Assembly (NCBI GenBank): GCA_900016675.1
Contig: LN483071.1
Span: 124,001 to 188,000, forward strand
Reading direction: 5' to 3'
From: Arthrobacter saudimassiliensis
Lineage (GTDB): Bacteria; Actinomycetota; Actinomycetes; Actinomycetales; Micrococcaceae
DNA: 64,000 nucleotides
The notes below the pieces were generated by a model. The model was given only the letters and a program-made list of their open reading frames with translations, was not told the DNA's origin and did not search any database. Both the position numbers and the translations under genes were made by a program. How positions within the stretch are numbered: position 1 is the stretch's first letter; the number at the start of each line of letters is the position of its first letter. Below, piece by piece: positions 51,201-63,446 of this stretch.

Positions 51201-53993
51201 ATGGTCAGACCCACTCCTGCACCACTCACCAACATGGAGAACATCGTGAACATCTGGGGTATCCAACACCTCGTCGGCGGTTTCCTGCTCGCCGGTACCC
51301 TCGCTGCCGGGCTTATGCCCGTAATGGAACAAGTCCCACTGCCGGACGTGCCGGCTCCCGTTCGGACGGATCTAGCGCCGACTATTTCAGGGGACACCCC
51401 TTCATCCAGTTTCGATCCCGGGCCGCCGGGAGGAAGTGGCGCCTCTGATCGGCGGCTTTCCCCTGTCCCGGCGTCTACGGGCAGTGTTGCCCCTACCCTC
51501 CCTCCCACCGAGAACCAACCTGTCCAAAAGACACGGCAGGCGGATAACCTGGTCTCCCCGGAAAATGAACAGGCAGAGGCGCTAAGCCGCTTGATTCGTG
51601 AAAACGGAGCGCGCATGGGCCAGGGACTGGACCGGATTCGTGAATCGGGTGATCCCACCGTTCCCACGGAAGCAGAGCTAATCTTGGCCGCTGAAGAACC
51701 GGAGGCGGCAGCAGCGATGGGCGCTCCCGCCGCCGGGCCTGAGGTTCATACCCAGGCGTCTTGGAGGCCGAACTGGGGAATCCAAGGGCTGGACGTCAGC
51801 AGCCATCAGGAAAATCCAGCCATTGGCCTCACTGTCAATTGGAGGGACGCTTGGAGCGACGGGGCTCGATTTGCATACGTGAAAGCGACCGAGGGTGAAT
51901 ATTATCGCAACATCTATTTCGCGAAGCAGTACAAAGGCGCGACTGATGTGGGAATGATCCGTGGTGCCTACCACTTTGCGAATCCGGCGACCAGCTCGGG
52001 CGGCAGCCAGGCTGACTTCTTTGTCAGCAACGGCGGGGGCTGGTCAGCTGACGGGAAGACGCTCCCCCCGCTGCTGGACATAGAGTACAACCCCTATGAG
52101 GGCAACATCTGCTATAATCTGTCTCCTACCCAGATGGTGAATTGGATTCGCGATTTCTCCAACACCATAAAGGCGCGCACAGGCCGCCTTCCCATGATTT
52201 ACACGACCACCGACTGGTGGAGGACCTGTACCGGCGACACCGACGCTTTCAGCGATCACCCCCTACACATCGCCGCATACAACACATCCGGCCCTGGATC
52301 GCTTCCCGCCGGATGGACCGCGTACGACGTATGGCAGTACAGCTCGACGGGTCCATACCCCGGTGACTCCAACCTCTGGAACGGCACGCTCGACGATCTG
52401 CGCCTGTTCGCCCTGAACCGGGCACCCGATCGAAGCTATCAACTCTTCTCTCCGGGGGACCTGGACAGCGACGGTGTCGGCGACCTCCTCGCCCGACGCA
52501 GCGACGGTTCCCTCTGGTTTTCAGCAGGAACCGGTTCCGGAACGTTCCGTCCTGCGGCCCGGATCGGCACGGGCTGGCAGATCTACGACCGATTGATAAG
52601 TGCCGGCGATTACGACGGAGACGGCCGAAGCGATTTCCTTGCTCGGCATGTGGACGGCAGCCTCTGGCTTTATTCGGGAACGGGCAGGGTTGGAGGCAAA
52701 GACGAGGGGTATAGGCCTGCCCGGCGCATCGGCAACTCTGGCTGGGACGCCTTCGACACTATTGTCGGTGTTGGCGATGCTGACGGAAATGCCCGCCCCG
52801 ACTTGCTCGCACGACTCCCGGACGGTAGTGCACGGCTGTATTCGGGGACCGGCACCGGCGGGCACGGACCCTGGTCTTCGCTTGCCAGAGGCTGGGGCCA
52901 GTACACCTCAATTATCGGCGCCAAGGATTTCGACGGTGACGACACGGCAGATGTGGTGGGTGTGGACCGTGACGGCGCCCTTTGGCTTCAGCGGGGCACA
53001 GGAAGAAGCAGCTACGCACCCCCCCTGCGGATTGGTACCGGCTGGACAACCTTTTCGGCTGTACTCGGAGGCGCTGACTTCAACCGGGACGGCAACATGG
53101 ACCTCCTTGGGCGTAAGTCCGATGGAAGCCTCTCCTTCTACGCCGGAACCGGCAGAGTCTCCGAGGGCTACCACGCGCGGGCGGCCGGTCAAGCCGTCGG
53201 ACTTGCTGCCGCCCGGCGGGTGATCAGTGTGCCGGACTTCAACACCGATGGCCGTGGGGATCTCTTGACGATCCGCAGCAACGGGACTCTGTGGTTCTCG
53301 GCAGGCTTGGGAACAGGCCGTTATGCTCAGCCCGTTCAAGTCGGCAGCGGCTGGAATATTTACACTGAAGTCCTTAGCACAGGCGATTTCGATGGCGACT
53401 CGCGGGCAGATCTACTTGCACGCAAATCGGACGGCACGCTGTGGTTCTACGCGGGGACCGGACGGGTAGGCGGAAACGAGGAAGGTTATCGGCACGCGGT
53501 CCAAGTCGGATACGGGTGGAACACGTACAGCCAGGTTCTCGGGGCAGGGGACCTTAACGGTGATGGCCGCAACGACCTGCTCGCCCGCTCTACAAGCGGC
53601 AACCTGGTTTTTTATCAAGGAACCGGCAGGGTCGGGAGCGGCAGCGAGGGTTATCGTCCTGGCCTAACGGTGGGCTGGGGTGGCTGGCAGCACCAAGCGG
53701 GAATCGTCCGTGCCGGTGACTTCGACGATGATGGCCGCAACGATATTCTCGCCCGATATTCCGATGGCGGCCTCACCCTCTACCGGGGTGAAGGAAACGG
53801 GCGATTCCGCGGGGCAGAACCAGTGGGGTCTGGCTGGCACATCTACCGTGAAGTACTCGGCGGTCTAGATCTGAGCGGAGATGGGAAGGACGACATTCTC
53901 ACGGTAGACCGGAACTCCGAGCTTTGGCTCTATCGAGGCGATGGAATGGTCGACGAGGGTTACCGAAGGGCTGCTGCAGCGGGTAGGTTGTAA
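51201..53993 (+). CDS. Secreted GH25 muramidase with ten FG-GAP/VCBS repeats
   Basis: A protein of about 930 residues. After an N-terminal hydrophobic segment ('HLVGGFLLAGTLAAGLMPVM') there is a Pro/Glu-rich stretch to about residue 180. A GH25 domain follows (about 190-410): 'GIQGLDVSSHQ', 'YVKATEG', 'LLDIEYNP' (catalytic acids) and 'YDVWQYSS'. Ten FG-GAP repeats then run to the end, each with a calcium-site DxDxDGxxD-type loop such as 'GDYDGDGRSDFLARHVDG', spaced about 50 residues. GH25 enzymes cut the MurNAc-GlcNAc bond of peptidoglycan. No LPXTG sorting motif is present. Start is uncertain: ATG 51201 is favoured by GGGG upstream; ATG 51234 or GTG 51249 are possible. Confidence 0.85.
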   Translation: MVRPTPAPLTNMENIVNIWGIQHLVGGFLLAGTLAAGLMPVMEQVPLPDVPAPVRTDLAPTISGDTPSSSFDPGPPGGSGASDRRLSPVPASTGSVAPTLPPTENQPVQKTRQADNLVSPENEQAEALSRLIRENGARMGQGLDRIRESGDPTVPTEAELILAAEEPEAAAAMGAPAAGPEVHTQASWRPNWGIQGLDVSSHQENPAIGLTVNWRDAWSDGARFAYVKATEGEYYRNIYFAKQYKGATDVGMIRGAYHFANPATSSGGSQADFFVSNGGGWSADGKTLPPLLDIEYNPYEGNICYNLSPTQMVNWIRDFSNTIKARTGRLPMIYTTTDWWRTCTGDTDAFSDHPLHIAAYNTSGPGSLPAGWTAYDVWQYSSTGPYPGDSNLWNGTLDDLRLFALNRAPDRSYQLFSPGDLDSDGVGDLLARRSDGSLWFSAGTGSGTFRPAARIGTGWQIYDRLISAGDYDGDGRSDFLARHVDGSLWLYSGTGRVGGKDEGYRPARRIGNSGWDAFDTIVGVGDADGNARPDLLARLPDGSARLYSGTGTGGHGPWSSLARGWGQYTSIIGAKDFDGDDTADVVGVDRDGALWLQRGTGRSSYAPPLRIGTGWTTFSAVLGGADFNRDGNMDLLGRKSDGSLSFYAGTGRVSEGYHARAAGQAVGLAAARRVISVPDFNTDGRGDLLTIRSNGTLWFSAGLGTGRYAQPVQVGSGWNIYTEVLSTGDFDGDSRADLLARKSDGTLWFYAGTGRVGGNEEGYRHAVQVGYGWNTYSQVLGAGDLNGDGRNDLLARSTSGNLVFYQGTGRVGSGSEGYRPGLTVGWGGWQHQAGIVRAGDFDDDGRNDILARYSDGGLTLYRGEGNGRFRGAEPVGSGWHIYREVLGGLDLSGDGKDDILTVDRNSELWLYRGDGMVDEGYRRAAAAGRL

Positions 53994-53998
53994 CGATT

Positions 53999-54050
53999 CC
54001 GCAGCAGGCAGGGCGCTGACCTGACTGGTCAGTGTCCCTGCCTGCTGCGG
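53999..54050. terminator. Shared hairpin between GH25 and flippase copy 2
   Basis: Outer arms 53999-54013 and 54036-54050 pair over 15 bases, with a further inner stem around 54014-54034, closing on a 5-base loop. The structure sits 5 bases after the GH25 stop and contains the stop codon of the convergent flippase (54029-54031), so it can end both transcripts. Confidence 0.7.
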
Positions 54051-55309
54051 AGCGCGAGCGCGTGCACGGCTATCCCAGCCATAGGGCCAACGGACAGGCT
54101 GAGTATGACACGAACCTCGGTTGAGTAGGGAAGCAGGAGCGCGGCGACCGCTAGGGCGGTTGCGAGCAACCAACCGGCTGCATAGGCACGATGGTTTCCC
54201 TGTGCGAGCAACGTCGTCCCGAAGAGCGTCAGAAACGCGATGAAGGAAGCCGCCAGAGTCAGCGCCCCGAGAACCCAGCCCTCCACGACGTAGTCTGGAC
54301 CAAACAGCAGCATAATCCAGGGGCCCACCCACGCCGCTAGTACACCGCCACCGACGCCCAGGCTGAGAACCACGAGGGCCGGTTTGCGCAGTATCTGGAG
54401 TCCTCGGTCTCGGGCTCTGATCACCTGCGTGATGACAACGCCTTGAAAGGCCTGAAGTGGAAGCATGATTGGTGCCCGGGTCAGGGACACGGCCAGCAAC
54501 AACGGAGCTGAAAGTGCAAACTCCTCTGGTGAAGTCGTAAGCCGTACCAACAAGGGGTAGGAAACTACCAATGCCGCGGTGGCAACCGAGGAGACAAGGG
54601 CGTGCCCCGTCTGTCGCAGGAACGGAACCAACGTGACATCGGCCCTTGCTGGAAGTGCAGCGCGCGCCGACGGTGAAAACAGCAGGACCAGCAGCCATGT
54701 GCCCAAGGCAGCCAGCGTCGCCATTTCGATCCCCAGCAGGCCTGCTCCGAGTGCGGCAGCAAGACCAATTGCACCAACACGCAACATGGCCTCAAGGCCC
54801 ACGAGCATGGTGTAAGGGGGCCATAGCCCCATTCCCTGCAGGGCTCCACCAAGGGAGGCATGAACTGCGTATACGATGCACGTCGCTGCCAGGATCAGTA
54901 CTATCAATTGCCCATGGGTGGCGCCGAACAACGCATGGGCGAACGGCAGGCCGAGTGCCAGAACAAGTGCCGCCAGCGCACCACCCACCAGAAGACCGGC
55001 TGAGAAAACGGAGACACCGATGCGATGTGGCTGGGCAGTCGCTCGATTATTCACCGATCCGACAGCTCGGGTTGTTTCAGCTGTAAGGCCATTAAGTACC
55101 CCGTACACCGCAAAGAGCGCAGCCCAGAAGGAAAGGAACTCGGCGTTGTCGGCAGGGCTGAGAACGCGGGCCACGATAAACAGGATCAGGAACCCAGATA
55201 AGGCCGCAAGCATAGTTGCCATCCCCACACCGGAAGCATTTCGTGCTCCAAAATATGTGGTTCGCGGGGCGTCGCCCTCCGGGGGCCTGACGGCGTTTTT
55301 GTCTCCCAC
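54029..55309 (-). CDS. Wzx-type polysaccharide flippase, copy 2
   Basis: A 426-residue membrane protein, strongly similar to the copy at 48653-49945: 'ALSGFLILFIVARVLSPADN', 'SFWAALFAVYGVLNGLTAET' and 'RAPIMLPLQAFQGVVITQVI' match the other almost word for word. It flips lipid-linked glycan units. The start is chosen as GTG 55309, giving an N-terminus comparable to copy 1; other GTG/ATG starts (55342, 55348) would overlap the DUF2304 gene. The stop lies inside the hairpin shared with GH25. Confidence 0.8.
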   Translation of the reverse strand: MGDKNAVRPPEGDAPRTTYFGARNASGVGMATMLAALSGFLILFIVARVLSPADNAEFLSFWAALFAVYGVLNGLTAETTRAVGSVNNRATAQPHRIGVSVFSAGLLVGGALAALVLALGLPFAHALFGATHGQLIVLILAATCIVYAVHASLGGALQGMGLWPPYTMLVGLEAMLRVGAIGLAAALGAGLLGIEMATLAALGTWLLVLLFSPSARAALPARADVTLVPFLRQTGHALVSSVATAALVVSYPLLVRLTTSPEEFALSAPLLLAVSLTRAPIMLPLQAFQGVVITQVIRARDRGLQILRKPALVVLSLGVGGGVLAAWVGPWIMLLFGPDYVVEGWVLGALTLAASFIAFLTLFGTTLLAQGNHRAYAAGWLLATALAVAALLLPYSTEVRVILSLSVGPMAGIAVHALALRSRQGH

Positions 55310-55316
55310 GCCGTGC

Positions 55317-55694
55317 CTAGTTGTCCTCTGGCAGGTGGCCATGCCCACTTGGCGTACCCCGCTGCAGCTGCTCTATCTGCACACGGAGGATTGCGACCTC
55401 CTCCGCCAAGCTCCTGCTCTCATCCTCTACCGCCGTTACTTCCAGTGAAAGATGAAGGCAGACGCCCATGAGGAAGAGAATCGCCAGCGTGAACAGCAGA
55501 TTCGCAGGAACCTGGACACCGGCCACTTCAGCCGCGAAAGCGAGAAGGGAGGGGAAAAATACCAGGACGACGACGGCAATACCCGCGACGATCCAGAGTA
55601 TCGCATACTTCTCCCGCAACCGCCGACGTCGAAGCAGCTCCGCTATGACGACTATTACGACGAATGCCGTTGTTACTGTGAATACGTTGGTCAC
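55317..55694 (-). CDS. DUF2304 small membrane protein
   Basis: A 125-residue protein with two or three helices ('VFTVTTAFVVIVVIAELL', 'AILWIVAGIAVVVLVFFPSL', 'ANLLFTLAILFLMGVCLHLS') and a charged coiled-coil tail ('VEDESRSLAEEVAILRVQIE'). This is the DUF2304 pattern; such genes usually sit beside a dolichol-phosphate mannosyltransferase-like gene, as here (3-base gap). It may hold that enzyme at the membrane; that is inference. Confidence 0.82.
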   Translation of the reverse strand: MTNVFTVTTAFVVIVVIAELLRRRRLREKYAILWIVAGIAVVVLVFFPSLLAFAAEVAGVQVPANLLFTLAILFLMGVCLHLSLEVTAVEDESRSLAEEVAILRVQIEQLQRGTPSGHGHLPEDN

Positions 55695-55697
55695 GTT

Positions 55698-56438
55698 CTA
55701 AGACTCCGCTCGGGCGTTCGGCCCACTAGGGCGTTTTCTTACTAGCGCGAACAGCAGGGCGAAACCTGACCTGCCCAGATACAGAGCAGCCTTGACCGGC
55801 GCATGGCTCGGTGTTCCTCCTTGCCGTTCCCTCATCTCGACGGGCACCTGGGTCACGGAGCATCCTGAGCGCAGGGCAACCACAAGTGAATCGATCGTGT
55901 CGCCCAAGTATTCAGTTGGATAATGATCGAGGTATTGCATCAGAGCCTTGCGGTTCGCTGCCCGGAAACCTGAAGTGACGTCTGTCAGATGTGTCTTTGC
56001 CAGCCTGGAAATGGTCTTGGCGAGCACCACCATAGCCCATTTACGGGGTCCCCCCACTTCGTAGCTACCCCGGTCGGCGAAACGCGCGCCAATGGATATA
56101 TCGGCGTTTTGAAGTCCCTCCAGCACACGCTCCACGTCACGCGGGTCGTGCTGCCCGTCGGCATCTACCTGGATCACCGCGTCATAGCCGCAGCGGACGG
56201 CGTATGTGAACCCGGCACGCATGGCGCCACCCACGCCTAGATTAAACGGAAGTCGAAGCACCGTTGCACCCGCTGCCTCAGCGACGTCGGCCGTATTGTC
56301 CTTCGAACCGTCATCTACGACGAGGACGTCAATTGTCGGGAGCGTCGAACGGATTTCCCGTACAGTCCCACCTACGGCCTCAGCTTCATTCCAAGCCGGC
56401 ACGATAACTAAAACCCGGTCGAAACTAGCCCAACTCAT
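55698..56438 (-). CDS. Polyprenol-phosphate sugar transferase-like glycosyltransferase (GT2)
   Basis: A 246-residue GT2 enzyme related to dolichol-phosphate mannose synthases: 'VLVIVPAWNEAEAVGGTVRE', 'VLVVDDGSKDNTADVAE', 'AVIQVDADGQHDPRDVERVL' (the DADGQHDP motif of polyprenol-phosphate transferases) and 'DVTSGFRAANRKALMQYLDH'. It would load a sugar on decaprenyl phosphate for use on the outer face of the membrane by a GT-C enzyme, plausibly the DUF6541 protein encoded beside it. The ATG lies 58 bases after the DUF6541 stop. Confidence 0.87.
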   Translation of the reverse strand: MSWASFDRVLVIVPAWNEAEAVGGTVREIRSTLPTIDVLVVDDGSKDNTADVAEAAGATVLRLPFNLGVGGAMRAGFTYAVRCGYDAVIQVDADGQHDPRDVERVLEGLQNADISIGARFADRGSYEVGGPRKWAMVVLAKTISRLAKTHLTDVTSGFRAANRKALMQYLDHYPTEYLGDTIDSLVVALRSGCSVTQVPVEMRERQGGTPSHAPVKAALYLGRSGFALLFALVRKRPSGPNARAES

Positions 56439-56496
56439 AATTATCTACCTTTAGTAAGTTACAAACGCCAGTCACGGCGACTAATCTGGCCACTGT

Positions 56497-58473
56497 TCAC
56501 GGGCAAGCCGTGATCTCATAGACCTTGGCATCACCCACGACATCGATGACTCGACCAACGCCGTTTTCCTGCAGATCATCCAGGCCATCGAAACCGTGGT
56601 CTCCGCCGTGAACTTCTCTGTGTCCGAAATCCAGCACGTAATCGACACCAAGCTCCTCAACCGCCGCGCAGACCTCGGGGTCCTCCCCCGCCTGGTTCAA
56701 CCTATCTGCCAGGATGTGCGCGGACTCAGGCACCTCGTAAAAAGTATGCGTGAAGACGGACTCACGATCCGAAAGCGCGTAGGCCAGTCCACTGCCGTTC
56801 CAAGGGTTCCCGACTACCACTGCGTCCTCCGGTAGTTTCTCATCAAGCCGGCTCAACAGTTCCATCTCATCCTGGTTGAGGAGCGCCGAGTCAGGACCAA
56901 CCTGGTAGCTGGCGACGGCGTTCGCGGCAGCATAGCGGATATTTGGCGCCTGCTGCGTGAATGCCGTCAGCACCACCACCATCAAGACTGCACCTGCGAA
57001 GGCAGCCAGAGTCGGGCGCTGGATCCGCGAAGACTCTGTGTACAGATCGGCAACGGTTTTCCTCCCAACCAGAATCCAAAGCCGTTGTACCAAGAATGTG
57101 GCGGCTACAGCCGTCAAAGGCACAGCAATCACTGGAATCAGCGCCGCCAACCGGGTCGGATCGTTGTACCAAATGCCGACGAAGAACCAGCGGGTGTCCC
57201 CCATTGGAAAACCGGCCACCGCCACATACAGGAATCCGAGAACTCCAAACATTCCCACTAGCCACCAGCAACGGCCTGCTACGAGAACACCGATTCCGAC
57301 CACGATGAGCACAAAGAGAGACCAGCTGAACGGCCTTCCCATCTGTGTGCCGGTTATCACCTCACCGACCGCTTGTCCCGGGCTCTCGATAGGCCCCCAG
57401 AAGGCGTCTTCCTTCACAGGTCGGACGTAATACCAGAGCACAGCTAGTACGAGCAGACCCATGATGAGGACGATGGTGCTCAACACCCCGGTCATTACTG
57501 TCCCCCGCTCTGCCCATCGGATTCGCGACGCTTGGCGCCACCAGGCTCGGACAGCTACTGGAACCATCAGGGCCAGCAGCGCCATCAGCGTGCTGGGGTG
57601 TGCCAGCGCCAACCCGGGAACGGCTGCAAGGACCACCAACCACCGCCACACAACGGGCTGTCCTGAGACGCTCTGCCCGGACAATCCCACGGCGGGGAGC
57701 AGCGCGCCGAGTACGATCGGCAGCAGGCTGATCGAGAGTACATTCGGGTACAGTACGCCGAAATCGAGCATCAGGATGGGGAACGCACCAAAGGCAGCGG
57801 ACAGGACACCTGCAGCCAGCATCGGTAGGATCCTGTCACCCACAATCTGTCGGGTCAGGAAGACGCACCCGAGCGGCCACACCAGCGCTGCCACCGCGAT
57901 CGCAACCATGTTCGTCGCAATCGGAATCTCGGCACCCGTGAGAAGGACAACCCCCGACACCAGGCCATGCCAGCCAGCCGGATAGAACCCTCCTCCGTTC
58001 ATTTCTCCCAACGTCAGCGACGAGGCAGAGCCCGTGTCGAGGACGTATCGAACAGCGTTGAGGTGAAAGATGTTGTCGAAAGTCTGGGATATCGCCGCCG
58101 GTTCGCCCATGAAGAAAACGATCCGGCGCAGGAGCAATGCGCTTCCGAGAACAACCGCTAGCGCAGCACCCGTGCTCTGCACCCGGCCAGTAGGCTCAAG
58201 GCGCGGACGGAGTGCACCTCGGCCAGTACGGAGCAGCAGCCATGCCATCAGACTAAGGACGGCAGTAGCGGCAACTATGATCGACAGCGACCAACCGACG
58301 GAGAGCAGACCCGCGACGACGGCACCGACCGATACGACAGTAACTGAGAACGCTGGAGCCATCGCTGCCCATGCAAGGCCGTGCATTCCAGCGAACCGCC
58401 CGAAAACGAGCCCCGGCACCAGCAGGAGACATACCGCTGCCGCCAGCACCGGCAAAGCAGACAACCAAGACAC
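56497..58473 (-). CDS. DUF6541 multi-pass membrane protein, possible GT-C glycosyltransferase
   Basis: A 658-residue protein with about 12-13 helices and a C-terminal soluble part (about 540-658). It resembles the DUF6541 family. Near residue 130 an outward loop carries 'AISQTFDNIFHLNAVRYVLD', with an acidic residue and His like the active loops of GT-C enzymes. The C-terminal soluble part holds 'LPEDAVVVGNPWNGSGLAYA'. No activity is proven for the family. Next to the DUF2304 / polyprenol-phosphate transferase pair it could be the enzyme using that donor. The sequence is less GC-rich than the flanks. Confidence 0.7.
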   Translation of the reverse strand: MSWLSALPVLAAAVCLLLVPGLVFGRFAGMHGLAWAAMAPAFSVTVVSVGAVVAGLLSVGWSLSIIVAATAVLSLMAWLLLRTGRGALRPRLEPTGRVQSTGAALAVVLGSALLLRRIVFFMGEPAAISQTFDNIFHLNAVRYVLDTGSASSLTLGEMNGGGFYPAGWHGLVSGVVLLTGAEIPIATNMVAIAVAALVWPLGCVFLTRQIVGDRILPMLAAGVLSAAFGAFPILMLDFGVLYPNVLSISLLPIVLGALLPAVGLSGQSVSGQPVVWRWLVVLAAVPGLALAHPSTLMALLALMVPVAVRAWWRQASRIRWAERGTVMTGVLSTIVLIMGLLVLAVLWYYVRPVKEDAFWGPIESPGQAVGEVITGTQMGRPFSWSLFVLIVVGIGVLVAGRCWWLVGMFGVLGFLYVAVAGFPMGDTRWFFVGIWYNDPTRLAALIPVIAVPLTAVAATFLVQRLWILVGRKTVADLYTESSRIQRPTLAAFAGAVLMVVVLTAFTQQAPNIRYAAANAVASYQVGPDSALLNQDEMELLSRLDEKLPEDAVVVGNPWNGSGLAYALSDRESVFTHTFYEVPESAHILADRLNQAGEDPEVCAAVEELGVDYVLDFGHREVHGGDHGFDGLDDLQENGVGRVIDVVGDAKVYEITACP

Positions 58474-58568
58474 GCAAGGCCTTTCTCTCAGCCCCGCGAA
58501 GGGACTCGATAATAAACTAGTAGGAAATCAGGTAGTTGCTTCATTGGTTCCTAGGGCGGCTCATGCCC

Positions 58569-59297
58569 TTAACGACCCCGCAATTGGCCGACCACCTCAT
58601 CAACGGGGCGGTCCATGACGATCTTCCCGTGCTCAAGCAAGACGCCGCGTTCGCAGATCTTGGAGACCAGGTCCAGGTCGTGGCTGACGACAACCAAGGT
58701 CTTTCCCTCGGCCGCCAGCTCCTTGATCTTGGCTATGCACTTCCGCTGGAACGGCTCATCGCCGACGGCGAGGATCTCGTCCACCAGGAATACCTCGGGA
58801 TCAGTGTGGACGGCGACGGAGAACGCCAGCCGCAGGTACATGCCGGACGAGTAAAATTTTACTTCCGTGTCGATGAACTGGCCGATCTCGGAGAAGTCGA
58901 CGATGGAGTCGAACTTCTCGTTGATCTCCTCCTCGCTCATCCCCAGGATGGCGCCGTTCAGGAAGACGTTGTCCCGGCCGCTGAGGTCATGGTGGAACCC
59001 GGCGCCGACCTCGATCAGGCCGGCCACCCGTCCGCGTGTGCGGACCTCTCCGGAGTCCGGGCGCATGACGCCGGACATGTGCTTGAGCAGCGTCGACTTC
59101 CCGGACCCGTTAAGTCCGAGCAGTGCGACCGTCTCCCCCTCGTTGATGGACAGGCTCACGTCGTTCAGCGCATGGAACTTCTCGGAGAGGTCCCCCTTGC
59201 GGCCCTTGATGAGCCAGACGAAGGCTTCCTTCATCGAGCGGGTATGACGCAGCACGAACTGCTTGCTGACGTTCTTGACTTCTATGGCAACGGCCAC
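58569..59297 (-). CDS. Polysaccharide ABC exporter ATPase (Wzt/TagH type)
   Basis: A 242-residue ABC ATPase: Walker A 'GLNGSGKST', the family phrase 'GVMRPDSGEVRTRGRVAGLI', 'GRDNVFLNGAILGMS', the variant signature 'YSSGMYLRLAFSV' and Walker B 'VFLVDEILAVGD'. These features mark exporters of O-antigen or teichoic-acid-type polymers. There is no C-terminal carbohydrate-binding extension. It ends the transcript that starts at glf. With the permease (5-base gap) it exports a lipid-linked glycan. Confidence 0.9.
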   Translation of the reverse strand: MAVAIEVKNVSKQFVLRHTRSMKEAFVWLIKGRKGDLSEKFHALNDVSLSINEGETVALLGLNGSGKSTLLKHMSGVMRPDSGEVRTRGRVAGLIEVGAGFHHDLSGRDNVFLNGAILGMSEEEINEKFDSIVDFSEIGQFIDTEVKFYSSGMYLRLAFSVAVHTDPEVFLVDEILAVGDEPFQRKCIAKIKELAAEGKTLVVVSHDLDLVSKICERGVLLEHGKIVMDRPVDEVVGQLRGR

Positions 59298-59301
59298 TTT
59301 T

Positions 59302-60175
59302 TCACAGCTCCTGGGCGAAACGGCCTTCGAGGCGACGGAATACGGTCTGGCCGATGAGCAGCACCAAGGCGGAAACCGCCAGTCCCACCGGGATCCAGAT
59401 GCTGAGCAGATGCGGCGGAATGGCCTCGGCGCCGTCGGTCGTCGGCAGCCAGAACGCGAAGTGGAATGTCTCCACGCCCACGGTGATCGGGTTCAGCTGG
59501 TACAGGTTGAAGAAGGTCTCCCCCAACTCGTCGCGGACCATCATCCAGGAGTAGAGCACCGGCGAGGCCCAGGTCGCGATCATCAGCAGCATGTCCACCA
59601 GGTTCTCGGCATCGCGGAAGTACACGTTGACGGCGCCGAACAGCAGCCCCAGCCCGGTGGCGAGCATCGCCACGATGACGAAGCCAGCCACCGCCGCTGC
59701 CAGCTGCAGCAGCGACGGCGACCACCCGGTGAACAGGCATGCCACCACCAGGATGAAGATCTGGGGCACGAAATGGACGCCGGAAACCCACACCGACGCG
59801 ACCGGGAACAGCTGCCGCGGCAGGTAGATCTTCTTGATCAGCCCGCCGTTGATCACGATGGACCGCGAGGCGTTGCTCAGGGCCTCGGTAAAGAAGTTGA
59901 TGAGCACGATCCCCGCGAACAGGTACACCGCGTAGTTGGGAAGGCCGCGCGGATTCCGCTCACTCTGCTCCAGGCCCAGGAACACGCCCAGGGCGACGTA
60001 GAAGACCACGAACTGCACAGCCGGCTTCACGTAGGACCAGAGCAGGCCCAGGACCGAACCGCGGTAGCGGACCTTGAGTTCCTTCGACACCAGCAGCTTG
60101 AGGAGGTACCGCGAGCGCACGACGTCTCCCAGTCCCCTCCCCCGCCCGGGAACCGTCAGTTCACCGGTGGACAAT

Positions 60176-60204
<29 letters not shown>
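59302..60204 (-). CDS. Polysaccharide ABC exporter permease (Wzm/TagG type)
   Basis: A 300-residue ABC-2 type permease with six helices and the family phrases 'LLVSKELKVRYRGSVLGLLW' and 'KPAVQFVVFYVALGVFLGLE'. It exports the polymer with the ATPase. The start is a TTG at 60204 with a GGAAGAAG site. It overlaps the end of the galactofuranosyltransferase gene by 29 bases. No better in-frame start lies downstream. Confidence 0.87.
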
Positions 60205-63438
<3,234 letters not shown>

Positions 63439-63446
63439 TTATCGAA

